DNA of 64,000 nt. It comes from Cyclaneusma minus. Lineage: Eukaryota; Ascomycota; Leotiomycetes; Marthamycetales; Marthamycetaceae. This document shows, piece by piece, positions 46,228 through 55,667 of the stretch (positions are counted from its first letter, which is position 1; each line of letters opens with the position of its first letter). Both the position numbers and the translations under genes were made by a program. The DNA lies in the NCBI GenBank assembly GCA_037179335.1, contig JAKZHN010000004.1:806001-870000 (forward strand), read 5' to 3'. The notes beneath the pieces were generated by a model that was given only the letters and a program-made list of their open reading frames with translations, ran no database searches and was not told the origin of the DNA.

Positions 46228-48069
46228 ATGCCCGACCCCGCCCCCTCATCCGCCACATCCGGCTTCTTCCAAGCCAAGCCCCAACTCCTCCCCCAATACC
46301 CAGAAGACGCCTCTTTCCTTCGCGCCATCTCATTCTTCCTCCCCCCATCCATCCAATCCCGCACTGCATCCGACTTTTCCTCATGGAGCCAAAAAGTCCT
46401 CTCCCCCACCGTCCTCGCCTGGATCGTCGACGCCGAAGAGAATCCCCCCTTTCTGCGCTTCCAAGATACCTTCGGTCGTGCGAAAGTGCAGCTTGTCACT
46501 AGCGAGGGCTGGCGGAATCTGCAGGCGCTTGGGGTGGAAGAGGGCGTTGTGGCGAGTGGTTATGTGGGGCCGTATGGGCAGTATAATCGTGTTGTGCAGT
46601 TTTTAAGGCTGGTGGTTTGGAGTCCGAGTTCGGGGCTTGTGGGCTGTCCGAGTGCTATGTCTGATGGTGCTGCGAAGTTGTTGGGAGAGTTTGTTGCTGA
46701 GGGGAAAGGAGCGGATGCGGAGATGTATGGAGGGGTGCTGAGGAGACTGCTGAGTCGTGAGACGGGAGAGGCTTGGATGAGTGGGCAGTGGATGACGGAG
46801 CGGGCTGGGGGGAGCGATGTGAGGGGAACGGAAACGCGTGCCCGGCGCCTCACAGCTGACGAGATGCAAAACGAGCACCATAGCAGTGTGCAGAGCGCAA
46901 CGCGAGGAGAGGAGCTGGGTCCTTGGGTTATCGATGGCTTTAAATGGTTCTCCTCGGCCACTGATGCAGACATGGCGCTTCTGCTTGCCAAAACACCTAA
47001 TCAGGATGCTGTGAGTCTTTTCTACGCACCGCTGAAACGCAAAACTCGTGATGGATCTGAGGAATTCAATGGTGTGGTGCCGCAGCGGCTGAAGAACAAG
47101 ATGGGAACCAAGGCGCTGCCGACCGCGGAGCTGGAACTCAGGGGTATGAGAGCATATCTGGTGGGGAGCGAGGGGGACGGGGTGAAGAGCATGGCGACGG
47201 TGCTGACTCTGACGCGGATCCACACCGCCGTGTGCTCGGCCGGCTATCTGGGTCGGGCACTAGCGGTCAGCAGAGCATTTGCGAAAGTACGGAGAGCAGC
47301 TGGAGGCAAGCTATTGACAGAAATGCCAGTGCATGTCAAGGGTCTAGCACTCGAGCACGTTTCGTACAAAGCTCATCTTCTCCTAGCACTCTTCCCCGCC
47401 TCGCTACTTGGGACTCTCGAACACCACGTCGTAGCCTCGCAAGTCTCGTCAGTCGAACAGGCAAGGCTGCTCTTGAGACTACTCACGCCGATCGCAAAAG
47501 CGCAGGTCTCGCTCGCAGCTGTGAAGGGAATCCGAGCTTGCATGGAATCACTCGGTGGCATTGGATATCTCGAGAACAACGACGATGCGGAGCTCAACGT
47601 AGCAAGGATTTTTCGAGATGCGAATGTGCAGCCGATTTGGGAGGGGACGAGTAATATCATGGCTGATGATGTGGTGCGGGTTCTTGGCGGGCGGGAAGGG
47701 ACTGCTGTGTTGGATGCGCTGGAGGCTTGGTGTGGAGAGGGAACGGAGGGCTGGGATATGAGGGCTGTGAAGAACGAGGTGAGTGGTGTGAGGGGGTTGG
47801 TGGGGAGGTTGGGGAGGGATGAGATGCGGTATAGGAGTTTGGAGATTATGGAGGGGTTGGGTTGGGCGGTTGCGGGGACGCTGTTGGTGAGGGATGCGGT
47901 GAGGGATGGAGATGCTGTTGTGGTTGAGGTTGCGGGGAGGTGGTTGGCGAGGAGGGATGAGAAGGTGAGGGAACGGCTTGAGAGCAGGGACTGGAAGGCA
48001 ACGGCAGGTATGGATTATAAGATTGTGTTTGGTGACAGGGAGGCTTTGGGTGGTTCTTCTAAGCTATGA
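46228..48069 (+). CDS. acyl-CoA dehydrogenase family protein, AidB-like
   Basis: A 613-residue flavoprotein of the acyl-CoA dehydrogenase superfamily, closest to the AidB/ACDH-11-like fungal group. The real substrate is unknown. There are no introns from 46228. The N-terminal region (SGFFQAKPQLLPQYPEDASFL) matches the start of this family as I know it. Later landmarks are CPSAMSDGAAKLL, WMTERAGGSDV, FKWFSSATDADMALLLA, KNKMGTKALPTAELEL and MESLGGIGYLEN. Near the C-terminal domain, IWEGTSNIMADDVVRVL is the classical acyl-CoA dehydrogenase signature. An alternative start at 46011, through an intron 46042-46108, would add a hydrophobic N-terminus in frame. I prefer 46228 because relatives begin there. 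Confidence 0.9.
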   Translation: MPDPAPSSATSGFFQAKPQLLPQYPEDASFLRAISFFLPPSIQSRTASDFSSWSQKVLSPTVLAWIVDAEENPPFLRFQDTFGRAKVQLVTSEGWRNLQALGVEEGVVASGYVGPYGQYNRVVQFLRLVVWSPSSGLVGCPSAMSDGAAKLLGEFVAEGKGADAEMYGGVLRRLLSRETGEAWMSGQWMTERAGGSDVRGTETRARRLTADEMQNEHHSSVQSATRGEELGPWVIDGFKWFSSATDADMALLLAKTPNQDAVSLFYAPLKRKTRDGSEEFNGVVPQRLKNKMGTKALPTAELELRGMRAYLVGSEGDGVKSMATVLTLTRIHTAVCSAGYLGRALAVSRAFAKVRRAAGGKLLTEMPVHVKGLALEHVSYKAHLLLALFPASLLGTLEHHVVASQVSSVEQARLLLRLLTPIAKAQVSLAAVKGIRACMESLGGIGYLENNDDAELNVARIFRDANVQPIWEGTSNIMADDVVRVLGGREGTAVLDALEAWCGEGTEGWDMRAVKNEVSGVRGLVGRLGRDEMRYRSLEIMEGLGWAVAGTLLVRDAVRDGDAVVVEVAGRWLARRDEKVRERLESRDWKATAGMDYKIVFGDREALGGSSKL

Positions 48070-48497
48070 AGCTGTTATGTTGTTAAAAAAAGGCATAGGA
48101 AATTGCTAGTGTTAAAACACAGCTACGCCAAGAGTGATACTTTCACCGAACATTGACGTCCCAAGTCTATTACAGTTTCACTTAGTTAAAGCAAGAAAAA
48201 AAGAATTTCGCATAAGTCATAATGAATCATGAAATATTTTTCAACCCAGTCCCCAATACATAGAAGGTGTCCAAAGTAACACAAGTCAGTACTCAGGCTG
48301 CGTGTTTGGTGAGGTATGATTAGTGGACTCGGACGTAATCGTATTCGGTGAATCTCTGTTAAACTGTTTCCCTTGTTCCCTAGGATCATCTGATAGGGAT
48401 GAACCATTCGCAACAGCAGCATGGATCCCATCGAGAGATTTCCCATCCAAATCACAAAATCAGAAATCCTTCCCAACCCCCAAACTGCTATCCAGTC
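48070..48497. other. convergent intergenic region
   Basis: A 428-base 3' overlap zone between the dehydrogenase and the rhodopsin-domain gene. Nothing else is seen. Confidence 0.6.
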
Positions 48498-49987
48498 CTA
48501 GACTGCTTCTTCTTGTGAGGCTCTCTCCTCGTGTATGGGACTGGGACCAGGAATGCTGCCTCTTGATCTCGAGTCCGCATCGACAACTATTGTCTGAGTA
48601 ACACGTATATCCTTCCCCTCCCCCTGCACACCCCTCTCAACATCCTGCATCGGAAGCGGTGAAGCCCTAATCGACGTATCCGCTTTTGGATATAGAGCCA
48701 GCTCATAATCATCCGGCATAGGTGCATAACTTTTCGACGATCGGTCTCTGGCGCCGACCGCACTGCGTTGACTAGAAGGTACTTTGCTCGACTGAAAATA
48801 AGAGCTCTTCGCAGTCCCCAGCTTGGTTCCAAAGGATGCTCGGATCGTCTTGAACAGCTTTGCAAGACCCGGAAGACACCCGGTCATGATGCCGAGACCT
48901 AGTTCCACGGGGATCATCATGGCTATCAGGCTCAAATACCATGTCTGGTCTTTGGACCTGATCAGCATGGCGGAAAAGTATAGGCGGACTATGGCGGCAA
49001 AACAGGCTCTGATAGTTAGGTACTTGTCAGCCACCGTTAATACTACTAAGAAAGAAAGGACACTAAGAGATTTACTCACAACAAGCCAAACGACAGAATA
49101 GCCGTTATACCAAGCTTCTTCGTCGTATCCATTTTCAGCTTCCAGATAGTCGCCTGCGGCAGTGCCCAAATCGCAAAATCCGAAACCGCATTCATAACCG
49201 CCGTTGCGATATTCATAGCCGTCTGATCGATGCATTTCTTCTCAGTAATAAGAATGTTCCAAAAGCCCTCGACGGGGTTGCAGGAAAAGACGAGAAGGAA
49301 GAATCCTATGAGATAGTAGACTATGTTGATCCACATGAGGCCGTGGCAGGTCCAGAATATAAAGTCGCGCTTTGAATTGCTCCGGAAGACACGGAGGTAT
49401 TGCTGGAGGATGGAGATTTTGACCAGGAGGGTGGCTAGGCCGTAAATTACTGCTCCGATCCAGAAATACTGACATGAGAGACTGCATATTAGCTAGACGG
49501 CTTGTAAGATTGGGGAGGCTGGGGGCTCACGTGTAGAAAATCGGAAATTTCCCCTAATCGTACATCCCATTGATGAGTTCCCCATCCTACAGGTTTCATC
49601 TTGATTGATATATACCAGACAAAACACTCCGTAACCTGCAACTTTGAGTAAGTGTCCAAGTCCAAGTCATGATGACCGTTCAACTTACTATCCATGCTGC
49701 AAGCATCGTCCCTGGGAAGCATTAGTAGCTGTTCCATAATATTCAGTCCTTGAGAAATTACAATCTTCCGGATCAATCTTTCGGATCACAAAGGCCTTGG
49801 TGAACATACGACCGATCATGGCCAGCGTAGATAATCCCAGGAAAATGCTTACGGCGACCCATCCGGCGGTTTGGATGTTCCATGGATCGACGAAGTTGGG
49901 TGTCACGCCTGCTGGAGGCGTCATTGCAGGACCAGCCAGAAAAGAAGCCAAAGCTTGCAGCTCTGCTGCTGATGTCGCCGTCGCCAT
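48498..49987 (-). CDS. fungal rhodopsin-domain integral membrane protein
   Basis: A 417-residue seven-helix membrane protein of the fungal rhodopsin-domain (PTH11-like/SAT20) family; such proteins are often orphan receptors, role unknown. On + coordinates the exons are 49762-49987, 49689-49711, 49531-49635, 49080-49468 and 48498-49008. The start is MATATSAAELQALASFLAGP. Helices are visible in WVAVSIFLGLSTLAMIGRMF, TMLAAWIVTECFVWYISIKM, YFWIGAVIYGLATLLVKISI and INIVYYLIGFFLLVFSCNPV. The family motifs HQWDVR, KISILQQYLRVF, CNPVEGFW and WALPQATIWKL are present. A disordered cytosolic tail of about 110 residues ends RASQEEAV. A 23-nt exon encodes part of helix 2. An in-frame ATG at 50062 would add 25 residues. 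Confidence 0.88.
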
Positions 49988-52784
49988 ATTCCCCGTCTTG
50001 GACCTGGATGGCGTGACTGAATTTCCTCGACGCTCAGGCCGGATGAGGGTAACCTTTGTCAATAAGGAAAGAAGGAAACGAAGGACTAAGGTCAGGGGTC
50101 AGCTTCAACCAGGAAGCAGATCGCCATCCAAGTGGTGGGCGGAATGTTTCTTAAGAAAGCAAACAAAGACGGATCTGGAGCAATTTGTCAAGTACATGTT
50201 CTGGTATGTGACAGACGGAGGGGTTCGAGGGTTTCAAGATGTGAGAGAGGTTCGAGCGCGGGAACATACGTAACCTGGCAAACGCTGGGATCAATGCTCT
50301 GCTTGAATGTGCCTTACCCGGGAATAGACATATCTGACGAGCTGGTCACAGGGACCCCAGCTGATCTCTGTACGAAGAGACACAATCTTCAAAGAAGGAG
50401 GGATCTGGCGATTCAGTGTGTAACAGCATCTTGCCTGGAGTTCGGCAGATACGTCCCCGGATGTCTTCCTCCTTTTGAGGGTTGGAGGTAGTGGGGCTTT
50501 TGACACGGACGTCTCCTCGCTCTCGCTGGTCTCCTCGCTGGGCCTGAAGGCGTTGGGGAGTCGATGTCTCCGCTTGTGACGCTTGTCCTGCCAAGCTCAG
50601 GTGTGGTCTGTGTGGAATATTCTCAGTTTTTCTGCAAGGAAGTCAGAATCGGCCGGAGCTTTTCACAGTAAGGGCAGGTCCTTATGTTCACAACTGCATG
50701 TGAACTTTCAATGAAGAACATGAAGGGTTTCGAGGCTCGAGCGTGGTGGGGCAGGCGAACTCTGGGTGATGTGATCGGATGAATTAGGACTGGTAGGGTA
50801 AGGTAGCAAGACGTGGCCTCTAAGGTCTGAGCCCTGGGAACTTGAGAAGACGAGTGGAAATTGAAATATCCGAATAGTTTTGCTGCACTTAGCAATCCAA
50901 GATGGCGTCTTCTTCGACTGTTAAGACCCATCCACGATGATCGTCGACTCCGCGAGCTGTCAAGATGCATGTCCCACGTGTAACAGGAGCCGAGGGGTCC
51001 GTGCGCGGCCGATGGTGTAACATCAATATGACAAAACCCTAAAGTAATACAAACCATCATCCTCACCTCAATCCCAATTCCCTTCCCCTTACTAATGTCG
51101 CGTCCTCGACTCCCATCAACCTCTGGAGTCTGGACTCCTCCGTTGTGGCTCGCACGGCCGACCGTTGATCCTGAAACACTCTCCGTTGTAGCAGGTTTCT
51201 GACTTCGGAGTGCGCCGTGCATGGCTGCAAGCCATGGCATCGGGCCTACAGTGCCCTATCTTCAGCATCAAAAGCCCGTGATGCACAGTCGTCTGTGCGA
51301 TGCATTTATCTTGTCGATCTGCTTCCGTGCGAGAGCCTGCCGTCCACCACTCTCCGTCTTGCCTCGTGGAATGGTGGAGTTCGACGACACGCATTGATGC
51401 TTGCCGCTGCTTGCGCGCCATCTACCTTCACCACGCTTTACTGTTCGATTCCAAACTATCCATCCGAAACATCCCGAATTGCAACATCTACTGTCTAGAA
51501 GCACTGCAAGCTCGACTTCGGAACGACGGATTTATCGTGAGGTACGGTATACCTATCTATGCTAATTCCCGGTGCTCTCGGTAGTTGCTGACGCACCGTT
51601 CGTCTGTTCTTTGTTCTCTCCCTCGAGTCCCCCATCTCAATGTTCGAGTCCACCAAACCGATGTTCGGCCACACTACGTGGCTCCCAACATGGATCATTT
51701 CGTTGTCATTGGCTTCGCTAACTTTTCCAAACTCTTATTTCTGGTTCGGAGGACCGGAAGTTTGTGTCCGTATAGCGCGGTTGGTGCCGCAAAGTTGTCG
51801 CCGCACAGGGCTCATGTTGTCTACCACCCGTTAAATCGACTATCACCATTCACGATCTCAAGACCAGTTACCGCTCAGCGAAGTTTCCCTCTGGATTACG
51901 CAACTTCACATCTTTTGGCACCATAAGCAGTCAGGGCCGACGCCATTGCCAGATATGTGAGTGTTCAAGCATTGTTCCGTTACTGTTCACTTGTTGTCAT
52001 AAGCCTTGTTTTCCTTTCATATACTTCTTTGTTGTCAAATACTAATATCGGGGCGATGAACCTACAAACTGGCGATCGACGGGATGTGCCTTGAAAGGAA
52101 TATCTCGATGGGTGGGTAGAGATCTTGATCTCTGGTGCAGAGGTTGGGTTCGATCTCTATCGAGCTTCGGCGAGCCCGAGGATGACGATTGTTACGATGT
52201 AGCAATGGAATACCCTCGAGCCGCTGTTGCTCTGTAGTCTGTCGTTGTGTAAAATCATGTACTCAGCGAAGGCTAAGAGATGTAGTATCAGTGATACGCT
52301 CTTAGGAGAAATCACATATCCATACCTGGTATGGAACGAAATATCGAGTCCTAGTCAAGCTTGAAGGTGATGACGTCTTTTTTCCAAGGACGTAGTAGAC
52401 ATCATACATTGTCCTTCACCGGCTTTGTTCGGTGCAATTGGTCATCTTATTATCTCGAAATAGGTATGTTCAACGATATGGTAACGAACGTACTCGCACA
52501 GACAAAGAGATGATGTCAAGTCCAGCAACAATGCCATTTTGGAACAACAATTGACTTTGAGGCATAAATACGACCACTGCATCACTGTGGGAAAAATTCT
52601 CTTTCCTTCCTTACCTGTCCACAGGCCTTTGGATTAACCCCCAAAAGCCTCGCCCAAGACTAGTTCTTTTCGACGATTCAACAAGTTCCAAACCCAACCG
52701 ACCAGTCAAAACCAACCCCGAGCAACAAGTCAAGTCATCGCCATAAGTCGCCACAGATCCCCATCTGCTGCCGATTTTGCAACC
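49988..52784. other. 2.8-kb divergent intergenic region
   Basis: Between the rhodopsin-domain gene and the coiled-coil gene. Open frames up to about 205 codons (50,623-51,240, minus strand) have no domain or plausible splice structure, so I leave them out. The last 170 bases are C/A-rich and look like the leader of the gene at 52,785. Confidence 0.5.
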
Positions 52785-54683
52785 ATGGCTCCTCTTGCCT
52801 CTAACAAGTTGCAGCGTGACCCGCGCCACCGCAAGCCCCTCGCCAGTAACCCCAGCAAGTCCCCGTCAGCAAGTATGGATCAAGGTAGCCGTGAGAAGTC
52901 ATCTCGGCAGGCCGGATCTCTTCATCGCCCACAGCTACCACCCATACTGACGAGCCAGGACAGCACCGACAAGAACGTTACTAAGCGAAAGATGCAACTC
53001 TCTAGCAAGCCGCTCCCACGGGTGCCCCTTTCTCCGACTGGGACGTTCATCGAGACTAACATCCCCGAAAGAGCCGCACCTCGCCTCCTGGAGCAGTCTG
53101 ACAAGCCTCGCGCTCCTCCCCGTCCGCGGGCGAGGACGCACGAGGCCAAGCCGGATCTCTTCAACAAACGCGATCTGCCGACCAAGCACCGCGCCGCCGT
53201 GGTGATGGACGGTACGATGCACCTGAGTAAGCCTCTGCCTGCGCTGTTCAAGCCCATAGCCCCTGGGCAACCACTCATCAAGCTGTCTGACCACTCCGGG
53301 GGAGTGTCACCCAGCGAGTGGAAGAAGGCACAGCACAAGCTTACTCCGGACACTCACTACTACCGCATGGCCGTCGAGGCGATCGAAACCAAGATGCGTG
53401 ATCAACTCGAGATCAGGCATCGCGGTGATGAGATCGCCCGGCTCATGGAGGAGAGTAGGGAGACGATCCTCAGACTCCAGGAGGAGAGGACCAGGGCGGT
53501 CCAGACGGCGGACAATGTCGCGAAGAGAGCGATTGACAAGGCCGTCAAGGAGGCGAAGAAGGCTCAAGAAGCGCAGACGAAGAGAGCCAGCGTTCTCGAG
53601 CAGCGAACCCAGCAGCTCGAACGTGAGCTCTCTGAGCTGAAGTCTGAACATGAGGCCAAAACCCTCAAGTATCAGGCTGCGGTTGTTCAGCGAGACAACA
53701 AGATCCTGGTGCTTGAGACTGAAAACCTCAGGCTCCGGGAGCTGATCCCGCACGCTTCTTTGATCCAACCTCGCCTCCTTGCTCCCAACAAACCGACCCT
53801 TGAGCAATCTTCCTCTTCAGCTGCCAAGCTGGATGCTTCTCAGCGCGAGCTAGAGAAGTATCGGGCTGCCAACTACCAGCTGAACGCCACGGTCGACCAC
53901 CTAGTCAAGAGAGACGAGGACCGCCTTGCCCAGATCGCTGAACTTACTGCCCAAGACAAGCTACAAGCAGCTAAGATCGCTGAGATGGGTGACGTCCTCA
54001 ACCAGACTATGGCTGAAGTCGATGAGATGATGGACATGCAGAAACAGATGGTTAGCGAGCAACAGCTCAACCTAGTAACTCAAGAGCGGAACAACGCAGC
54101 AGCTACGGCCAAGCAGTTCCAACTGAGTTACGACAAGTTGGCAGCAGAGAGGGACAACCTCCTGAGGGAGCTCGAGCGTGAGCGAGCGGCCAAAGCCCCG
54201 GCCAGGGCCTCAACCGCTTCCGTACAGCAAAGACCGGCATTGGCCATTCCGGTCCCTACTGTACAGCTCACCTCCGCCTCGCCAGTCTCCCCCTCACCGC
54301 CCCTGTCCTGTGAGTTCGCGCCCTTCCACCTACCCCGCCTGCCCACCATCTCCCGATGCCAGCTCTCCGCTACTGACAATTCTAGACACGTCAGCAACAG
54401 AGACAGTCTCGAGACTCTCCCCGACTTCTCCAGGATGCGGAACAGCCGCACGAGCTCGCTGTTCCTGCCCTCCTCGCCATCTCTGCGCTCTCACCCGAGC
54501 ATAGAGACTCTCCCGGACTTCGACAACATGGAGAATGCCGATGCTAGCAGACCCACTAGCGAGCTGTTCATGTTCGAGCCCCAAGGTGCGGTGTTGCCAT
54601 ACGCCGACTTTACTCCCGTGGACCCTGCGGACCAATTTATCAATGACATCATGGGCCACTTTGAGCAGGACTCAGAGGCCTAA
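52785..54683 (+). CDS. coiled-coil protein of unknown function
   Basis: An intronless 632-residue frame I do not recognise. The basic, Ser/Pro-rich N-terminus (MAPLASNKLQRDPRHRKPL) runs to about residue 190. Two long coiled coils follow, at about 192-330 (RLMEESRETILRLQEERTRA, RTQQLERELSELKSEHE) and 350-470 (ELEKYRAANYQLN, KLAAERDNLLRELERERAAK). The tail has a repeated SLETLPDF/SIETLPDF motif, is Ser-rich, and ends acidic (FINDIMGHFEQDSEA). Architecture suggests a scaffold or cytoskeletal protein, but that is only inference. A consensus intron (54310-54385) inside the frame would, if spliced, change the C-terminus. The gene sits 0.8 kb from an AT-rich transposon remnant and may be lineage-specific. 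Confidence 0.7.
   Translation: MAPLASNKLQRDPRHRKPLASNPSKSPSASMDQGSREKSSRQAGSLHRPQLPPILTSQDSTDKNVTKRKMQLSSKPLPRVPLSPTGTFIETNIPERAAPRLLEQSDKPRAPPRPRARTHEAKPDLFNKRDLPTKHRAAVVMDGTMHLSKPLPALFKPIAPGQPLIKLSDHSGGVSPSEWKKAQHKLTPDTHYYRMAVEAIETKMRDQLEIRHRGDEIARLMEESRETILRLQEERTRAVQTADNVAKRAIDKAVKEAKKAQEAQTKRASVLEQRTQQLERELSELKSEHEAKTLKYQAAVVQRDNKILVLETENLRLRELIPHASLIQPRLLAPNKPTLEQSSSSAAKLDASQRELEKYRAANYQLNATVDHLVKRDEDRLAQIAELTAQDKLQAAKIAEMGDVLNQTMAEVDEMMDMQKQMVSEQQLNLVTQERNNAAATAKQFQLSYDKLAAERDNLLRELERERAAKAPARASTASVQQRPALAIPVPTVQLTSASPVSPSPPLSCEFAPFHLPRLPTISRCQLSATDNSRHVSNRDSLETLPDFSRMRNSRTSSLFLPSSPSLRSHPSIETLPDFDNMENADASRPTSELFMFEPQGAVLPYADFTPVDPADQFINDIMGHFEQDSEA
54310..54385 (+). other. possible retained intron in the coiled-coil gene
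   Basis: GTGAGT donor, CTACTGACAATTCTAG branch and acceptor, 76 nt. It is open in frame when retained. Removal shifts the frame and ends the protein at 54504. The repeated ETLPDF motif downstream favours retention as the main form. Confidence 0.4.
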
Positions 54684-55469
54684 GCGACAAGATGCATCGG
54701 TTCCTTTGGTGCGCAGGGAGGAGTGCCCCTGAAGGAAGGTAGAGCGTTCTGCCGATACCTTGCGGGGCTCCTTCGACACTGAGGATCGTCAATATGGCTG
54801 GCTGTCACTGTTCCAGGACTACTGGGCAGAACAGGAGGCAATACTGCACCTTAACCCAACTCCCCTAAAGCTACTTGTCGCTGCTCGGGACTACCGAGCA
54901 GGACGTCGTGGCATATCCTAACCTTCGCCCTCCCCACACATCCTCCCTATCTCCCCTAACAGTTTTGTGTAGACGCGGAGAAGCCACATTGTGTTTGTCT
55001 TTTTGGAGACTCAGGTCATACAGGTGTTACCGGTAGGTTCTTCATCCCCATTCCACTTCGGAAGTTACAGTCTTTACCTCACAGGGCGGCACACTACCAT
55101 CGCATCTTCACGAGTTCTTTACGATTTTCACGGAGGTTTACGATTCGCAATCACGGCAAGTTTGTTTCTTCGGTTTCGATTTCTCGGTACGCTATAGACG
55201 GTAGGAGGAACATTTGCTATTGTTTTTTTGAGGAGAGGTGCTTCTGATTGGCATTTCCTGGAGTTGTGATTTTTGGGATCTTGGCAGGCTTTCGTGTTTT
55301 GTAGAAAGCGGAATATTCAATAATGAGTCATGATTTACGAAAACTTCTCTAGCTTTTGCTTCCAATTGAGTGGACTGTGAACTGTAATGCTTTGTTCCTG
55401 CTGATGATGATACAAGTGCACCGGTGTTAGCTTATAAACAGGATCAAAGTTCTTTGTTAGTCAGGGCCT
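54684..55469. other. intergenic, edge of AT-rich island
   Basis: About 790 bases between the coiled-coil stop and the left target duplication. No gene was recognised. Base composition is still near normal here, so the compositional switch happens inside the retroelement. Confidence 0.55.
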
Positions 55470-55474
55470 TGGAG

Positions 55475-55667
55475 TGTAACAAAGTGTTGCGACCTCTTCT
55501 ACGAGTGGTAGCTCAAGGGTAAGGGTGCCTCAGGCACCGGTCTTGGCGCGTGGGTATGGCTTTATCTTTATACCCACCATCGGACCTTTATTCTATACAA
55601 TTAATTACACCATTACCACCATTACCCATTATTGCGTACGCACTGTAAATTCCCAGTAACCCCAATA
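55475..55667. repeat. left LTR
   Basis: It contains AAGGGTGCCTCAGGCACCGG, GGCGCGTGGGTATGG and ATTGCGTACGCACTG, each shared with the right copy. It keeps many G and C bases, unlike the interior immediately after it. Confidence 0.85.

Noticed and set aside
50623..51240. 205-codon minus-strand frame
   Set aside because: No recognisable motif, irregular composition and no good start context; neighbouring frames on the other strand are equally open.
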